Below are positions 11,687-22,097 of a stretch of DNA of 64,000 nt, piece by piece. Source of the stretch: Meandrina meandrites. Lineage: Eukaryota; Cnidaria; Anthozoa; Scleractinia; Meandrinidae. The notes beneath the pieces are model-generated. The model did no database searches, was not told the origin of the DNA, and was given only the letters and a program-made list of their open reading frames with translations. Where the stretch lies: contig OY855907.1 in NCBI GenBank assembly GCA_963693305.1, forward strand, positions 33,018,301-33,082,300, in the 5' to 3' direction. The translations under genes were made by a program, and so were the position numbers. Numbering within the stretch: the first letter of the stretch is position 1; each line of letters begins with the position of its first letter.

Positions 11687-12699
11687 CTTTCTGGGGGACT
11701 AAACTGAAATATTTTCTCAATTTCCCTAAGGAGATCTGTATCACTTTTTGTCGAAGACTGCGTGACTTGAGTTTGATCACTTTGCGTCGCTGTTGTATCG
11801 ACTGACCTCGTGAAGCACTTCCTTCGCTCTAAAATAAAATGCGAAATAATAAGACCTTCGTACTTCTTTCACTAAATAAAGGACGGCCAGGTTTCAAAGC
11901 GCTTTTTCAAAATGATTCGAGTGTTTCAGACATAGGCAAAAAGAGAACTTACTTTGCGACGAGTTTCGCCTTGACTGTGCTAACCCTTTCAAGCTCACAT
12001 TGTTTTCGCGAAGAAAATTCTTCAGCACGACGACATGTATATTCTCTACGGGTCTCTCCATGCTTAATTCCCGAGTTTATAAAAACTAGGAGACCCTTTC
12101 CTTCAGTTAATTCACTATCTTTTGTCTATTGAAATCGTGTTGGTTCGAATAGAATGTGTAGCCGTGCAAGGCTTATCTTACCTGATGCAACTTCCTCGGA
12201 TCTTCCCGAGTCTGTCAACATTTCGAGGGAAGAAGAGCATAATTTTGCCCCGAATCATCGATTAATCTAGCATACTTTGTCTTGTCTAAGGTTTTTCCTA
12301 CGTTCCTACTAAATATATAGCGTCTGTTAGCTATTGTAGTTGCGGAAGTCTTCATTCAAAAGCGCCCCATTCGCTATGGCGTCCGTACATGACACATCAA
12401 TAACAATGCCAATTTAAATACAGTTCTCCTGATACACTGACCTTGTGAGCCCTCCCATGAACTAAGAAAAGATCAAATACGACATTTTGTTTGCATCAAG
12501 GTTAGCTGTTGGAACATGTTTGAAAAGAAAAGGCTTAAACAAAGCGTAAACAACTCATTCTCGCAAAAGCATTGAGCCACTCTTCAGTCCTTAGCAACGG
12601 TTGCTACCGAAAAGCCTCGTTTTCATACATACGTCGCCATATTTGCAATCGGTGTATACGTTGTTGTGCTCACTGCTGTCCGTTGAAAATTAAGTATTA

Positions 12700-12841
12700 A
12701 CTATACTGACTATAACCTCGATATAGCAAATATTTTGATTGTTTTCTCGAAAATTCGTTAATTCGAGGTTTTCGATATAACGAACAAATTTCTCCAGTCC
12801 CTTGGCAATTCGTTAAATCGAGGGCAGTTCCACTGTATAAC
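12700..12841 (-). repeat. pogo/Tigger-like terminal inverted repeat, right copy
   Basis: Inverted counterpart of 1141-1275. It holds AATTCGTTAAATCGAGG and ends CAGTTCCACTGTA. The TA at the end is consistent with a mariner/pogo target. Confidence 0.6.
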
Positions 12842-14290
12842 CACAGGCAAACAAAGCGATGGCCTTGGTAATGATATGCAACGGTCGTTCTCGGTTTGAC
12901 TCAAACGATCGTAATGCCCCATAAATCTCTGAATTTGAGATCTTTTGTTCCTAAATTATAATAAACTGAAGGCCAGATAAATAAAGATCACTTGCCTCAT
13001 GTTGATTGTCTGTTCTTGCGAGCTTTAGTGTGGTTTTGGGACGATTAATTCCTCACTTGCCACTGACGCCCCCTGCTAAGTCTTGCGATAATTCAGAAGA
13101 AAACACTTTATTTTTCTCGTGTTCTGCTCACAAAGTACCACTTGTTTCTGGCCTTCTCTTTTTCAAGGTCATGGGACGAGGACGCGCCATTCAAAACAAC
13201 TTTCAGTATGAATTGTTGAAGTCAAGTAGATAAGAAAAACAAAGCCAAATTATGCAAAAATTCTGAATAATTACATGTAATAATCACGTAAATTTAATTA
13301 CACAAACGCGTCCCCAAATTCCTGAGATCATTTTGCTTTTTTTTTTTGCTGTAATGCTGTAATGAATGATCTCAGCGAGGATAAACTTTGGTGATAGCCA
13401 AACGTTTTAAAACTACCAACTGGGACCTGCTTTTTTCAGATTTTTGGTTTCAATATATTACGGCTGGGAGCTCAAAGGAACAATGACCAACTTGACAGCT
13501 AAGCTCGAAACGGATGCCAAAAGATTTCTCACCTCTGTCAATGTAAACGCCTGCCGTGAGTTTTGATCATCTCAACAACTCGTTTGAACTCTCTTTCCTT
13601 CTTGACAAGTCTCAGTTACAAATTTTACTTTTAAAAATGCCCAAAGACTGATCGGGCCTTTTATCTACCACTTGAGTTTTCTCAATGTTATGATGTTCCA
13701 GCTAAGAGCCGAAAGCACTGGATCGACAGCTGGCTAGTTTAGTAGTTATACATGTGTCTCGAGTGAAAACTTTCTCACTTCTCTGCGAGTTTCAATCCTC
13801 GCGGTATCTTTTAAAAACTTTCCTTCTTTAACTCTTTTTGAACTCATCGCAGCTGCTAACTTTATATCTTGGTTGTGGCCTGAGTCTTTCAAACCCCTCG
13901 TGTAAAGTGTGATTTGTGTCTGACAAATCTCGATTTCGGATTGAGTCTGTCAATCCTGCGAGCGAACGAGAGCTTCTCGCAACGCGCTAACAAGAGAAAT
14001 TTCTAGACCAATACGTACTATTCTTGTTTTTGATCCTATCAATTGCGTAATGTCCGTAAGTTTCGGCTTCTAGACCTTGTGCAATCAAGAAAGCTCGAAG
14101 GAAACTGCAGCAACCCAACTGCAATCAACATTTGCAAGCGTCGTTTGTTGACTTGTTGTCATTTGTGCACGTGCTCACGCTTTGGTTTGTCATCATCACC
14201 CAATCATCGTTTATCTTGCGTCATCATTGACCAATCACCGTACAGGGAAATTTATCACACCTACGGATACTACTTGCGGGCATTTTATCG
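12842..14290. other. Intergenic, no gene recognised
   Basis: No coding similarity is recognised on either strand. The longest frames (13006-13233 and 14043-14354) have no recognisable domain. Confidence 0.45.
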
Positions 14291-14300
14291 GGTCGCCCAC

Positions 14301-14892
14301 CCGGGGGGGGTGGGGGGGTACTCCTTTAATTTTACTACGGGGGTGAGCCGCTGACTCCCTGAGACTCTTGACCTGTTCCAGAGTAAAAATGATGAATTTG
14401 CGACTCTATTCCAGAGAAAAATTGCAAAAAAGGTACCCTGTTCCAGACTTGAAGCAAAGCAACTAATGCGTACGTGATCCAGAGTGAAATCGGAGCGACT
14501 TGATTTAACTCAAATGTTTAATGAATAACTGGTTAATGTACTGGTTAAATAGGTTACGGAAATGCGAGACACGATCGATAACGTATGTGACGTGACCGAT
14601 CACGCAACGAAAATGGCCTTTTTTGTGGAATACCACGGGAAACAGCAGATATCACAAAGCAAGCGACGGAGGGGAGCGGAGTTAGCTATACTAGACCGTG
14701 GTTAATCAGGATTCTAGGGGAAATTCGACACTATTCCAGAGTCAAACCTGAAATAAAATATACCCTGTTCCAGAGAGAAAGGGCGATTTTTATACCCTGT
14801 TCCAGAGTCAGAGAAGCAAAAAACATACCCTGTTGAGCGGCACATACCCGTATAGCCCATATATGGGAGTACCCCCCCCCCCCCCCCCCCGG
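14301..14892. mobile_element. Foldback MITE with G-rich tips and 9-11-bp TSD
   Basis: The element starts CCGGGGGGGG then TACTCC. It ends GGGAGTA followed by a long C run and GG. The direct repeat GTCGCCCAC flanks it at 14292-14300 and 14894-14902, and extends by up to two G. The inside repeats CCCTGTTCCAGAGT-like units at least five times. Related G-tipped elements occur at 39218 and 56600. Confidence 0.7.
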
Positions 14893-15252
14893 GGTCGCCC
14901 ACTACCTCTCGGAACAAGTTATTTCATTGGTTCCTAAAACAATACATAACAGGCTATAACAATGCCCCTATCCCTGAATAACAATAAAGGTAGTGTTTAC
15001 AGCGGGCGAATGAAAATAGAGGTTTCAGAGAGGTAGTGTCTTACTGATTTTATCACACCTACCGATCCTACTCGCGGGCCCATTTTGGGCAAATCGAGAT
15101 TCTGTCTGATATACTATACATATATACTGTACATACGCGCGGACTACAATGATGCCTCCTCGGGTTTTGGTCTCTGGGCCAAAACCCTGCGGGGGCAAAG
15201 AACCCTAATATATAAAGCCGAGATGAGACCTTGTGTCCACAGGTCAGCAGTA

Positions 15253-15427
15253 CAGTCAACTCTCGCCTTGTGGACACCCCGCTATTACGGACACTCGCTA
15301 TTACGGACAAAATTCAGATCCCCGGCTATAGAGGTTTGACTGGGAATTACTCCCGCTATTACGGACTCTCGCTAATACGGAGACAAAACGAAGTCCCAAG
15401 CGTGTCCGCTGTAACGAGAGTTGACTG
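15253..15427. mobile_element. TA-flanked foldback MITE
   Basis: TACAGTCAACTCTCG at the left is mirrored by CGAGAGTTGACTGTA at the right. The interior has several CTATTACGGACACTCGC-type repeats. The TA flanks suggest Tc1/mariner or pogo mobilisation. Confidence 0.75.
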
Positions 15428-15779
15428 TATTACGTAAAGTATTGTCACTTTGTTCAATATTGTGTTGCAGTTTTGCAAGTCCAGTTTTAGATCCATTGAG
15501 ATCTGTTCTGGACCGGTTCTCGAGCGGTCGCATGTAGACAGAAGGCCTATCCAGTCAGTCCGGATCCGTTTGGAACCGGTGCCGCGTAAACATAGTCTGA
15601 GCCGAGAGCCTGGAACAGGCTACACCCGCGGTAGAGCGCGAGGAGAGATACTCTTTAATAACTCTTTAAAAAATTGAAAAGATCTTCTATAGTTTAAACT
15701 ATTTTCCGTGTTCTTTAATTTTCACTGTTAAGTGGAACACTTGGCAAAAACAATAGAACCTGAGCTAAAATCATTATGC

Positions 15780-16770
15780 ACTAAAAACTGTTACCGTAAA
15801 AGGTAAACTTTACCAGGCCTTAACCAATCAGCGTGGCGTATTTGTAAAGCCTTCCCCAGACGGTAAACTTTACCCAAGCTGGTAAAGTTTACCTGTTCAT
15901 GTAACCAGCTGTTTCTGAAATAGCGGCTTATACTCGGACATATCAAGAAGAACTAATACTATTTTGCCTTAAAAACAATTTTCTAATCGCAAGCTAGGAG
16001 TTATGCTCCTGAAAACATCGAAATAGGAAAGTTTTTCTCAAAAAGTGGCGCGCTTTTCTGTAACGAAGTCACGGGAAAACTTTCTATTTTTAGCTGTTCA
16101 ATTGACACTTTGTAAAGATTACATCTAGGCGACGACAGGACTCTTCCTGTGTTATACATCCACAATTGCAAATAAAACAGGACCGTGCAAAAATCAAAAT
16201 TTCCATTTTTAACCTAAACATTTAATTTGCAGTCGTCTAAGTTATCTCAGTCGGTCTGAAGTACTTGGGTTAGACGTCGTTTTTGTTCACAGCCTCTCTG
16301 ATTTTCCTTTCTGGATTGCATTTATTCGAATTTAATTCGATAAATTTTCAAAGCTTTTCACTATAAAGCGTTTCTGGTAAAGCTCTATTGGTTTAGAAAT
16401 TGCTACTTTCCCTGCCTCAGAGCAAAAATGCCAAACAACGCGATTTTTACAATTTGACCCAGACGACCCTTTTATACAACCATGCCGCATTGGTAAAGTT
16501 TACCCTGTTTTAGCGCCATTTTCTCTGGCTGCGAAAGCAGCTTCGCAACAATAATGCATACATACTGCACTTTCGTTTCCTGATGTGATCAGGAGTATTC
16601 ATTTTGTGTAGCCGCTACAGGTCGAACAAACATTTAAAAACAGTTTGTTCAATTACTGATCCGATACATTTCAGTCGCAAACAACACTGACTTCGAGATC
16701 AGAAACCTGATATTGTATTGTTTACACTGGTAAAGTTTACTCTCACTTTTAGCGCCATCAGTCCTTCGCT
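15780..16770. repeat. Region with repeated GGTAAAGTTTACC palindromes
   Basis: The self-complementary GGTAAACTTTACC or its inverse appears at about 15800, 15870 and 15890, and as variants near 16490 and 16730, twice followed by TTAGCGCCAT. This is probably a degenerate DNA transposon with internal copies of its tip. No coding sequence is recognised. Confidence 0.5.
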
Positions 16771-17724
16771 TAGTTTAATAATTTTTCAAACGTTCTGAAA
16801 GCAAGGAAGTAAGGAGCGATTGTCTTTGTTCATATTCAGAAACACTTCGTTACGGACTGCCTCGATATTACTAAAAGATGAAAAAAAAATTTTTTTTTCG
16901 CCTGCGAGATCCTGAAAAGATTTCCGTCGAGACTACATTGAGTATGGAATCTCGTGACACTTGTTGCTTTACACGTTGTCGCTTGTGTAAGTCGGACACT
17001 GGATATTATTTCCTTCTTGTAGCCCTGAAGCCGTTTCCAAACCGGGAAGCTAGCCAGGATAAGAAACAACGCAAAATAACGCAGACCGTCGTCGCGTCGC
17101 TTGAATGAATGAAACCAACATGTTGAATGTTCTAATTTATTTTATCATTATTGAACTGATTCTACTCAACTTCTTGCCTTTATTTTAATACCTATTGAAT
17201 GAAACTTATTGCTTAAATGTCAAAAATAGTAGAACCCACGGTATTTAACAGCAGAAACAAATGTAGTCATTTCGTGACGGCGCCGGTGAAAAGTGAGCAA
17301 AATTTGCATATGTCAAATGTAATTCGAAACCTCTCTACATGTGAGACGAAATCTATCGCAATGCAAGACATCGCCGTACAATTAGTTATGAATGAAACGT
17401 GTTTGTGTGAACTTCAACGACATCGAAGACTTCAGACACGAGATTGTCTTCACGCTGATAAAAGGATAGTGACTTGGTGGTGATAACAAACAGTCCGTTG
17501 AAGACGGTTGTGTGGTCACAACTATTCATAGTTAATACTTCTAATTAACTTAAAGAAGTGAGAACATTGTGTGCAAATGCTGGAGTTCATTTTCATGTTA
17601 AAAGAATACCCTGAATAAGTGAATAAGTGGCCTGTACAAAAGTCTCCCCAGGGGACGCTGGAGCAAAGCAGGTTGCGTGTTGACAATTCTGCGGTCCCCT
17701 CCACCAGTTGGGGTTATTTTATTG
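16771..17724. other. Intergenic flank of the Polinton, no gene recognised
   Basis: Short frames at 16878-17108 and 17217-17483 show no recognised domain. The stretch ends at the GCCCG target duplication of the Polinton. Confidence 0.45.
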
Positions 17725-17729
17725 GCCCG
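17725..17729. repeat. Target-site duplication, left copy (GCCCG)
   Basis: The five bases match 34564-34568 immediately outside the right end. Polintons more often give 6 bp. A 6-bp duplication here would need one mismatch (GGCCCG against GCCCGG). Confidence 0.8.
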
Positions 17730-18001
17730 AGTAGTATAGCCGGGACTAAACAAATACCACTTTGGGTGCACCTAAATTTTTCACCTCTTTACGGGACTAG
17801 TAGTCAGGGACCAAAGCCAAACCACGCTCGCAAAACTCGCGTGTTTCGTCTTTGCTACCTGACTATCGTCCCGTAAAGGTGAAAAATTTAGGCTTACCAA
17901 AGATAGTATTTGTTTAGTCCCGGCTATACTACTTAGCAAGACAACATAAACAGAGGGCGGCGGGATGCCTATTTAGAGGAATGCAGCAGTCATGTAAACA
18001 A
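17730..18001 (+). repeat. Polinton left terminal inverted repeat, palindromic
   Basis: This 272-bp repeat is inverted at 34292-34563. By eye the first 235 bp are identical, one block of about 6 bp differs (17965-17970), and the last 31 bp are identical again. Positions 17731-17932 form an imperfect palindrome: GTAGTATAGCCGGGACTAAA at the outer edge is repeated inverted at the inner edge, with further matching strings (CTAAATTTTTCACC, TTTACGGGAC) and a centre near 17831. The repeat should hold the replication origin for protein-primed synthesis. This is inferred from family knowledge. Confidence 0.9.
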
Positions 18002-18041
18002 CAATTAATAAATTAAAAAATATTTTTCTACATAATATACA
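18002..18041 (+). promoter_or_regulatory. Putative polB promoter/leader
   Basis: An AT-rich leader with TAATATACA directly before the ATG at 18042. It resembles, but is weaker than, the TATATA boxes of the other Polinton genes. Confidence 0.4.
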
Positions 18042-21000
18042 ATGGACGAAATAGACTTCAGCTCTTTTGAAAATGTAGACCTCGAATCCCTCGAACAGGA
18101 ACTTGCAAAAATAAACCCTACAGAACTGCGACATTTATCACAACTTCTTTCAGAAAACGTACCCGCTGTGAAAAAGATAATAAAGAATGTGCTAGTCGAG
18201 CCGCTAACAGAAACCAGAAAGCAGCGGTATAAACCGTCATTACGGGTATTACAGCCATTACAACCAAAACCTTACAAACCAATTGCGCCACCAAGAAATA
18301 GAAACAAAAGACAACTTCTGCGACAATTCGACCCCATTCAACCGAATAACGTAAGAAATGTGACAGACTACCAGAATGAGATTCAGAATCTGTACGAAGT
18401 CGCAAAATTCGAGGGTGAAGAGAGCAGCGGGAGGCGGTACAAGAGATGGCGCATCATAAAAGAACTGAATAAAGACCTCACACCAAAATTTATGGAAAAA
18501 ATAAGAGAGAATGTGAGGACATCATTTTACATGAGGCACACTTATTCATATAAGTTACGTAACATTGAAGACGGCACCATAATTTTCTACTACCAAAATA
18601 AAGGCTCCCCTTGGATGAATACATATGCAGAAGCGGAGAATTGGTTAATTAATAGGGAGGCCGTACGTCTGGATGCGGATAGTATCGAAAGACCAAACAC
18701 AAAGTGGATTTTCGAGGAGCATTTTAATGTTGATGTAAAGGTTGTGCTTGACCGTCAACCGCTGATGGGAACAGGACCCTTACCAAACTGGCTGCGCAAC
18801 CTTGCACATACTCGTTCAATGGTAGCACTGGATACCTATAGAGACAACATGTGTCTATGGCGCTGTATTGCTGTACACAAAGGAGCTAGACCAGATCGAA
18901 GTACAAAAGCGGCGCAAGGTCTAGCCAAGAGTTTTTTCAAACTCCGAGATACACCGACGAACTGCGTAAAAACATCACTGGATGAATTGGAAAAGGTCGA
19001 AATGCACCTGAATAAGGGCACAGCTTTCTCAGGCTGGCTGGGAATAAGGGTATATGTACCAGAGCGTATAGATGAAAAAGAAGTTGTATGGCATTTAGCA
19101 AGAAATCCTGCACCGCAGTTTAAAAACGTTATGACAATCGGTATTTTTGGAAAGCACGCATTCTTAATAAAAGACATTAAAAAGTTGGGAAAAACTTATG
19201 CATGCATCCATTGCAAAGCAAGATTTACACAAGCAACCCATTTACAACGTCATGCAGAAAGGTGTGCCCAAGGGAAAACCGTAATAGATTGCCCAGGAGA
19301 AAAGGTTGAGGCGCCGCAGACAGCTTATGAAAAAGCATTTTATCCGAAGCATAGAGCCTCAAAAGAATCAATTCAGTGGTTGGAGTACGTAGCAAAGCAT
19401 TGGAAAATCCCCATTCACCACGCAATGTCAGGACACGGGGGAGAGCGTTGGATAGAGAAAAGACCGGTTGATGGCTACAACCATGAGAAAAATCTGGTGT
19501 TACAGTATCACGGATGCTACTGGCACGGTTGTCCAAAATGTTACCCCGATCGAGATAAAATAATAGAACGCGGGGACAGAACAAGAGAAGATCTCTTCCA
19601 AGCAACAAAGAGACGCACAGCTTATCTCAGAAAAGCTGGCTACAGAGTGATTGAGTGTTGGGCCTGCGAAGTCGGAGATAAATATATTGAACAACTACCT
19701 GAAGCAAAAACAAAAAGTTACCCACACGCTATTTTGTATGATTTTGAGGCATACGGAGACAAAAACAAACGAAAGGAACCGACAGATAGCTTAACGATCG
19801 AGAATGAGCACGTACCAATTTCGGTGAGCATCGGCGACACTCTTGAAACCACCATCACACAAGACGGAAAACCCGCACCGAAAATAACCCATATCTGTGA
19901 AAAAGATCCCGCAGAGTTGATCCGCAAGTTCATGAAAGAGCTGGAGAGACGCGGTAAAAACATAAGAACAAAAGTAAGAGATGAATTTATGCCAGCGGAT
20001 GTAAACCTGCTACCAAAAGATCAGAGGAAAAAAATAGAAGAATGGTGTGATCAGGTCCCAGTACTGGGCTTCAACTCAGGGACTTACGATCTCAATCTGA
20101 TAAAAAAGTACTTCGCAGAAAAACTTGCGAACACAACCAACAAAGTCAGAGTGGCAAAGAATGGAAACAAAATCATGTTCTTACTCACTTCAGGCTTCCG
20201 GTTTCTGGATATAATAAATTATCTCGGTCCGGGGGTGAGTTACGATAAATGGATAAAGGCATACGGCTGCAAGGCACCAAAATCATGGTTTCCATACGAG
20301 TGGTTTGACAGACCTGAAAAGCTAGATTACCCGGGATTGCCGGATTACCCGCATTGGTACTCAAAGTTGAAAAATGAATTCACACTAAAACTGACAGAAT
20401 GGAAAGCCTGCAAACAAACGTTCCGAGAAAAGGGAATGAAAACCTTTAAAGACTGGGTACGTTACTACAATAATCTAGATGTAGCCCCCGGACTTGAGGC
20501 TTTAGAAAAGATGAGAAACTTCTACACTGGGAAGGGGATAGACATAATGAAAGATGCAGTCAGCATACCAGGTGTGAGTTTGCATTACTTGCTAAAAGGT
20601 GCAATAGAACGCAAAGCGGAACTGTACGCCCCAAGTAAAGAAGCGTATGAGATGTTAAAAGAAGCAGTTGTTGGAGGACCGAGCCTCGTTTTCACAAGAT
20701 ACCATGAAGTGGGGAAAACAAGAATAAGATCTCATCAATACAATAGCAACTCAGTTGCTGATTCAAAGAATGAAAAAGAAGCCCGCGCGGCAGGCGCTGC
20801 GAAACTTTGCCAAAACATCCTTGGATATGATGCCAACGCCTTGTATCTTTCAACAATGTTAAGAGATATGCCTTGTGGAAAGGAAAGGGTTGTGCACTAT
20901 ACAGATGAGTACCAAATAGACGGTGCACCAGTACTAACGCACAGATTAAAAGAAAAAAGCTGGTTCGGGTACGCAGAAGTGGACATAGAAATCCCAAACC

Positions 21001-22097
21001 ACTTACACCAAAAGTTTGAGGAAATGTGTCCGTTCTTTCACAACAAAGTGGTACCAACCAAAGCTGTCCCAAAGCATATGAAAAAATACTTGAAAGCAAC
21101 AGGAAGAAAACTAGTAGAGAAAAACAAGAAACTAATGGGAACGTTGTCAGCGCAGCGGATACTTTTATACGCCCCTCTACTACTCTGGTACATAAACCAC
21201 GGGGCAGTTATCAAAAGGGTTTATCGCACAATTGACTACACACCGGCAAAGATCTTCCCCTGGTTTGTGGAACAAGTTACGGAGGCGCGGCGAACGGGGG
21301 ATGTAGAAAAAAGCAAAGCATTATTGGCGGATATATTCAAATTGTTGGGAAACAGTGGGTACGGAAAGCTAATCGAAGCCTTGGAACGGCAAACAAACGT
21401 CATTTACACCAAAGATGAGAAGGTAGTTGACAGAGCTCTGAGAAGCGCATATTTTTCAGATCTTGATGAGATTGGAAAGGCATATGAGTTAGAAAGTCGA
21501 AAGACGAGAATCACAATCAGAAGACCCTTTCAAATTGGAATAGCGGTCTATCAGCTGGCCAAACTGCGGATGCTGGAATTTTATTACGACTTTCTGGACA
21601 GGTACATCGACAGAAGAGATTTCGAGCTGATCCAGATGGACACTGACAGCAACTACATGGCAATCTCGGGAAAGAGTCTGGAAGACATTGTGAAACCAGA
21701 AATGAAAGCGGAATTCGAGAAAGAAAAAAAGAATTGGTTGGCATGGGACAAGTGGAGTGGTAGAACACCCGGTCTGTTTAAGCAGGAGTTTGAGGGGGAG
21801 CGGATGATAGCGCTCTGCTCCAAATGTTATTATGCGGACAACCACACAGATAAAAACGAAATAAAAAAGAAGCTAAGTACAAAAGGTATGTCTAAGAACC
21901 AAAACGAAATAAGCTGGTACCGTTTCAAAGCGGCGTTGGAAGGCAACAAAGATATGGCAACAAACAGAGGGTTCCGGATGCGGGAAGGGAAAATAGTGAC
22001 ATACGAGCAGGAGAAGCTGGGGTTGAGCGCATATTATGACAAAAGATGGGTGCTGCCGGATGGAATACACACAGAACCAATTGAATACCATATCTAG
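18042..22097 (+). CDS. pPolB: Protein-primed family B DNA polymerase with OTU-like N-terminal region
   Basis: This 1,351-residue protein replicates the element. The N-terminal third has a D-x-M-C-L-W-R-C stretch (about residue 266-273) and a later GKHAFLIKDI (about 370). These resemble the Cys and His motifs of OTU-type proteases. A C2H2-like zinc finger follows (CIHC ... HLQRHAERC, about 388-408), then YHGCYWHGCPKC (about 489-500), a conserved cysteine block of this polymerase group. The 3'-5' exonuclease motifs are YDFEAYGD (about 565), GFNSGTYDLN (about 675) and YNNLDVAPGLE (about 808). Polymerase motif A is GYDANALYLS (about 927), motif B LLGNSGYGK (about 1100) and motif C MDTDSNY (about 1198). 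All catalytic acids are present. It faces inward from the left TIR and converges on the integrase gene, sharing the CTAG at its stop. Confidence 0.95.
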   Translation: MDEIDFSSFENVDLESLEQELAKINPTELRHLSQLLSENVPAVKKIIKNVLVEPLTETRKQRYKPSLRVLQPLQPKPYKPIAPPRNRNKRQLLRQFDPIQPNNVRNVTDYQNEIQNLYEVAKFEGEESSGRRYKRWRIIKELNKDLTPKFMEKIRENVRTSFYMRHTYSYKLRNIEDGTIIFYYQNKGSPWMNTYAEAENWLINREAVRLDADSIERPNTKWIFEEHFNVDVKVVLDRQPLMGTGPLPNWLRNLAHTRSMVALDTYRDNMCLWRCIAVHKGARPDRSTKAAQGLAKSFFKLRDTPTNCVKTSLDELEKVEMHLNKGTAFSGWLGIRVYVPERIDEKEVVWHLARNPAPQFKNVMTIGIFGKHAFLIKDIKKLGKTYACIHCKARFTQATHLQRHAERCAQGKTVIDCPGEKVEAPQTAYEKAFYPKHRASKESIQWLEYVAKHWKIPIHHAMSGHGGERWIEKRPVDGYNHEKNLVLQYHGCYWHGCPKCYPDRDKIIERGDRTREDLFQATKRRTAYLRKAGYRVIECWACEVGDKYIEQLPEAKTKSYPHAILYDFEAYGDKNKRKEPTDSLTIENEHVPISVSIGDTLETTITQDGKPAPKITHICEKDPAELIRKFMKELERRGKNIRTKVRDEFMPADVNLLPKDQRKKIEEWCDQVPVLGFNSGTYDLNLIKKYFAEKLANTTNKVRVAKNGNKIMFLLTSGFRFLDIINYLGPGVSYDKWIKAYGCKAPKSWFPYEWFDRPEKLDYPGLPDYPHWYSKLKNEFTLKLTEWKACKQTFREKGMKTFKDWVRYYNNLDVAPGLEALEKMRNFYTGKGIDIMKDAVSIPGVSLHYLLKGAIERKAELYAPSKEAYEMLKEAVVGGPSLVFTRYHEVGKTRIRSHQYNSNSVADSKNEKEARAAGAAKLCQNILGYDANALYLSTMLRDMPCGKERVVHYTDEYQIDGAPVLTHRLKEKSWFGYAEVDIEIPNHLHQKFEEMCPFFHNKVVPTKAVPKHMKKYLKATGRKLVEKNKKLMGTLSAQRILLYAPLLLWYINHGAVIKRVYRTIDYTPAKIFPWFVEQVTEARRTGDVEKSKALLADIFKLLGNSGYGKLIEALERQTNVIYTKDEKVVDRALRSAYFSDLDEIGKAYELESRKTRITIRRPFQIGIAVYQLAKLRMLEFYYDFLDRYIDRRDFELIQMDTDSNYMAISGKSLEDIVKPEMKAEFEKEKKNWLAWDKWSGRTPGLFKQEFEGERMIALCSKCYYADNHTDKNEIKKKLSTKGMSKNQNEISWYRFKAALEGNKDMATNRGFRMREGKIVTYEQEKLGLSAYYDKRWVLPDGIHTEPIEYHI

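Larger units (their letters stand above)
10150..12665. mobile_element. P-element-like transposon relic bounded by inverted repeats
   Basis: About 90 bp at 10150-10240, containing CACCGATTGCAAATATGGCG and GAGGCTTTT, recurs inverted at 12570-12664. Between them lies a THAP-domain relic of the kind carried by P-element transposases. I could not find an 8-bp target duplication, so the repeats may be subterminal or the ends eroded. The hairpin at 11559 is a later insertion. Confidence 0.55.

Noticed and set aside
17724..17729. Six-base Polinton target duplication
   Set aside because: GGCCCG and GCCCGG are not identical; only the 5-bp GCCCG repeat is supported.
20692..21099. Long minus-strand frame within the polymerase gene
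   Set aside because: No domain is seen and it lies entirely antisense to conserved polymerase motifs.
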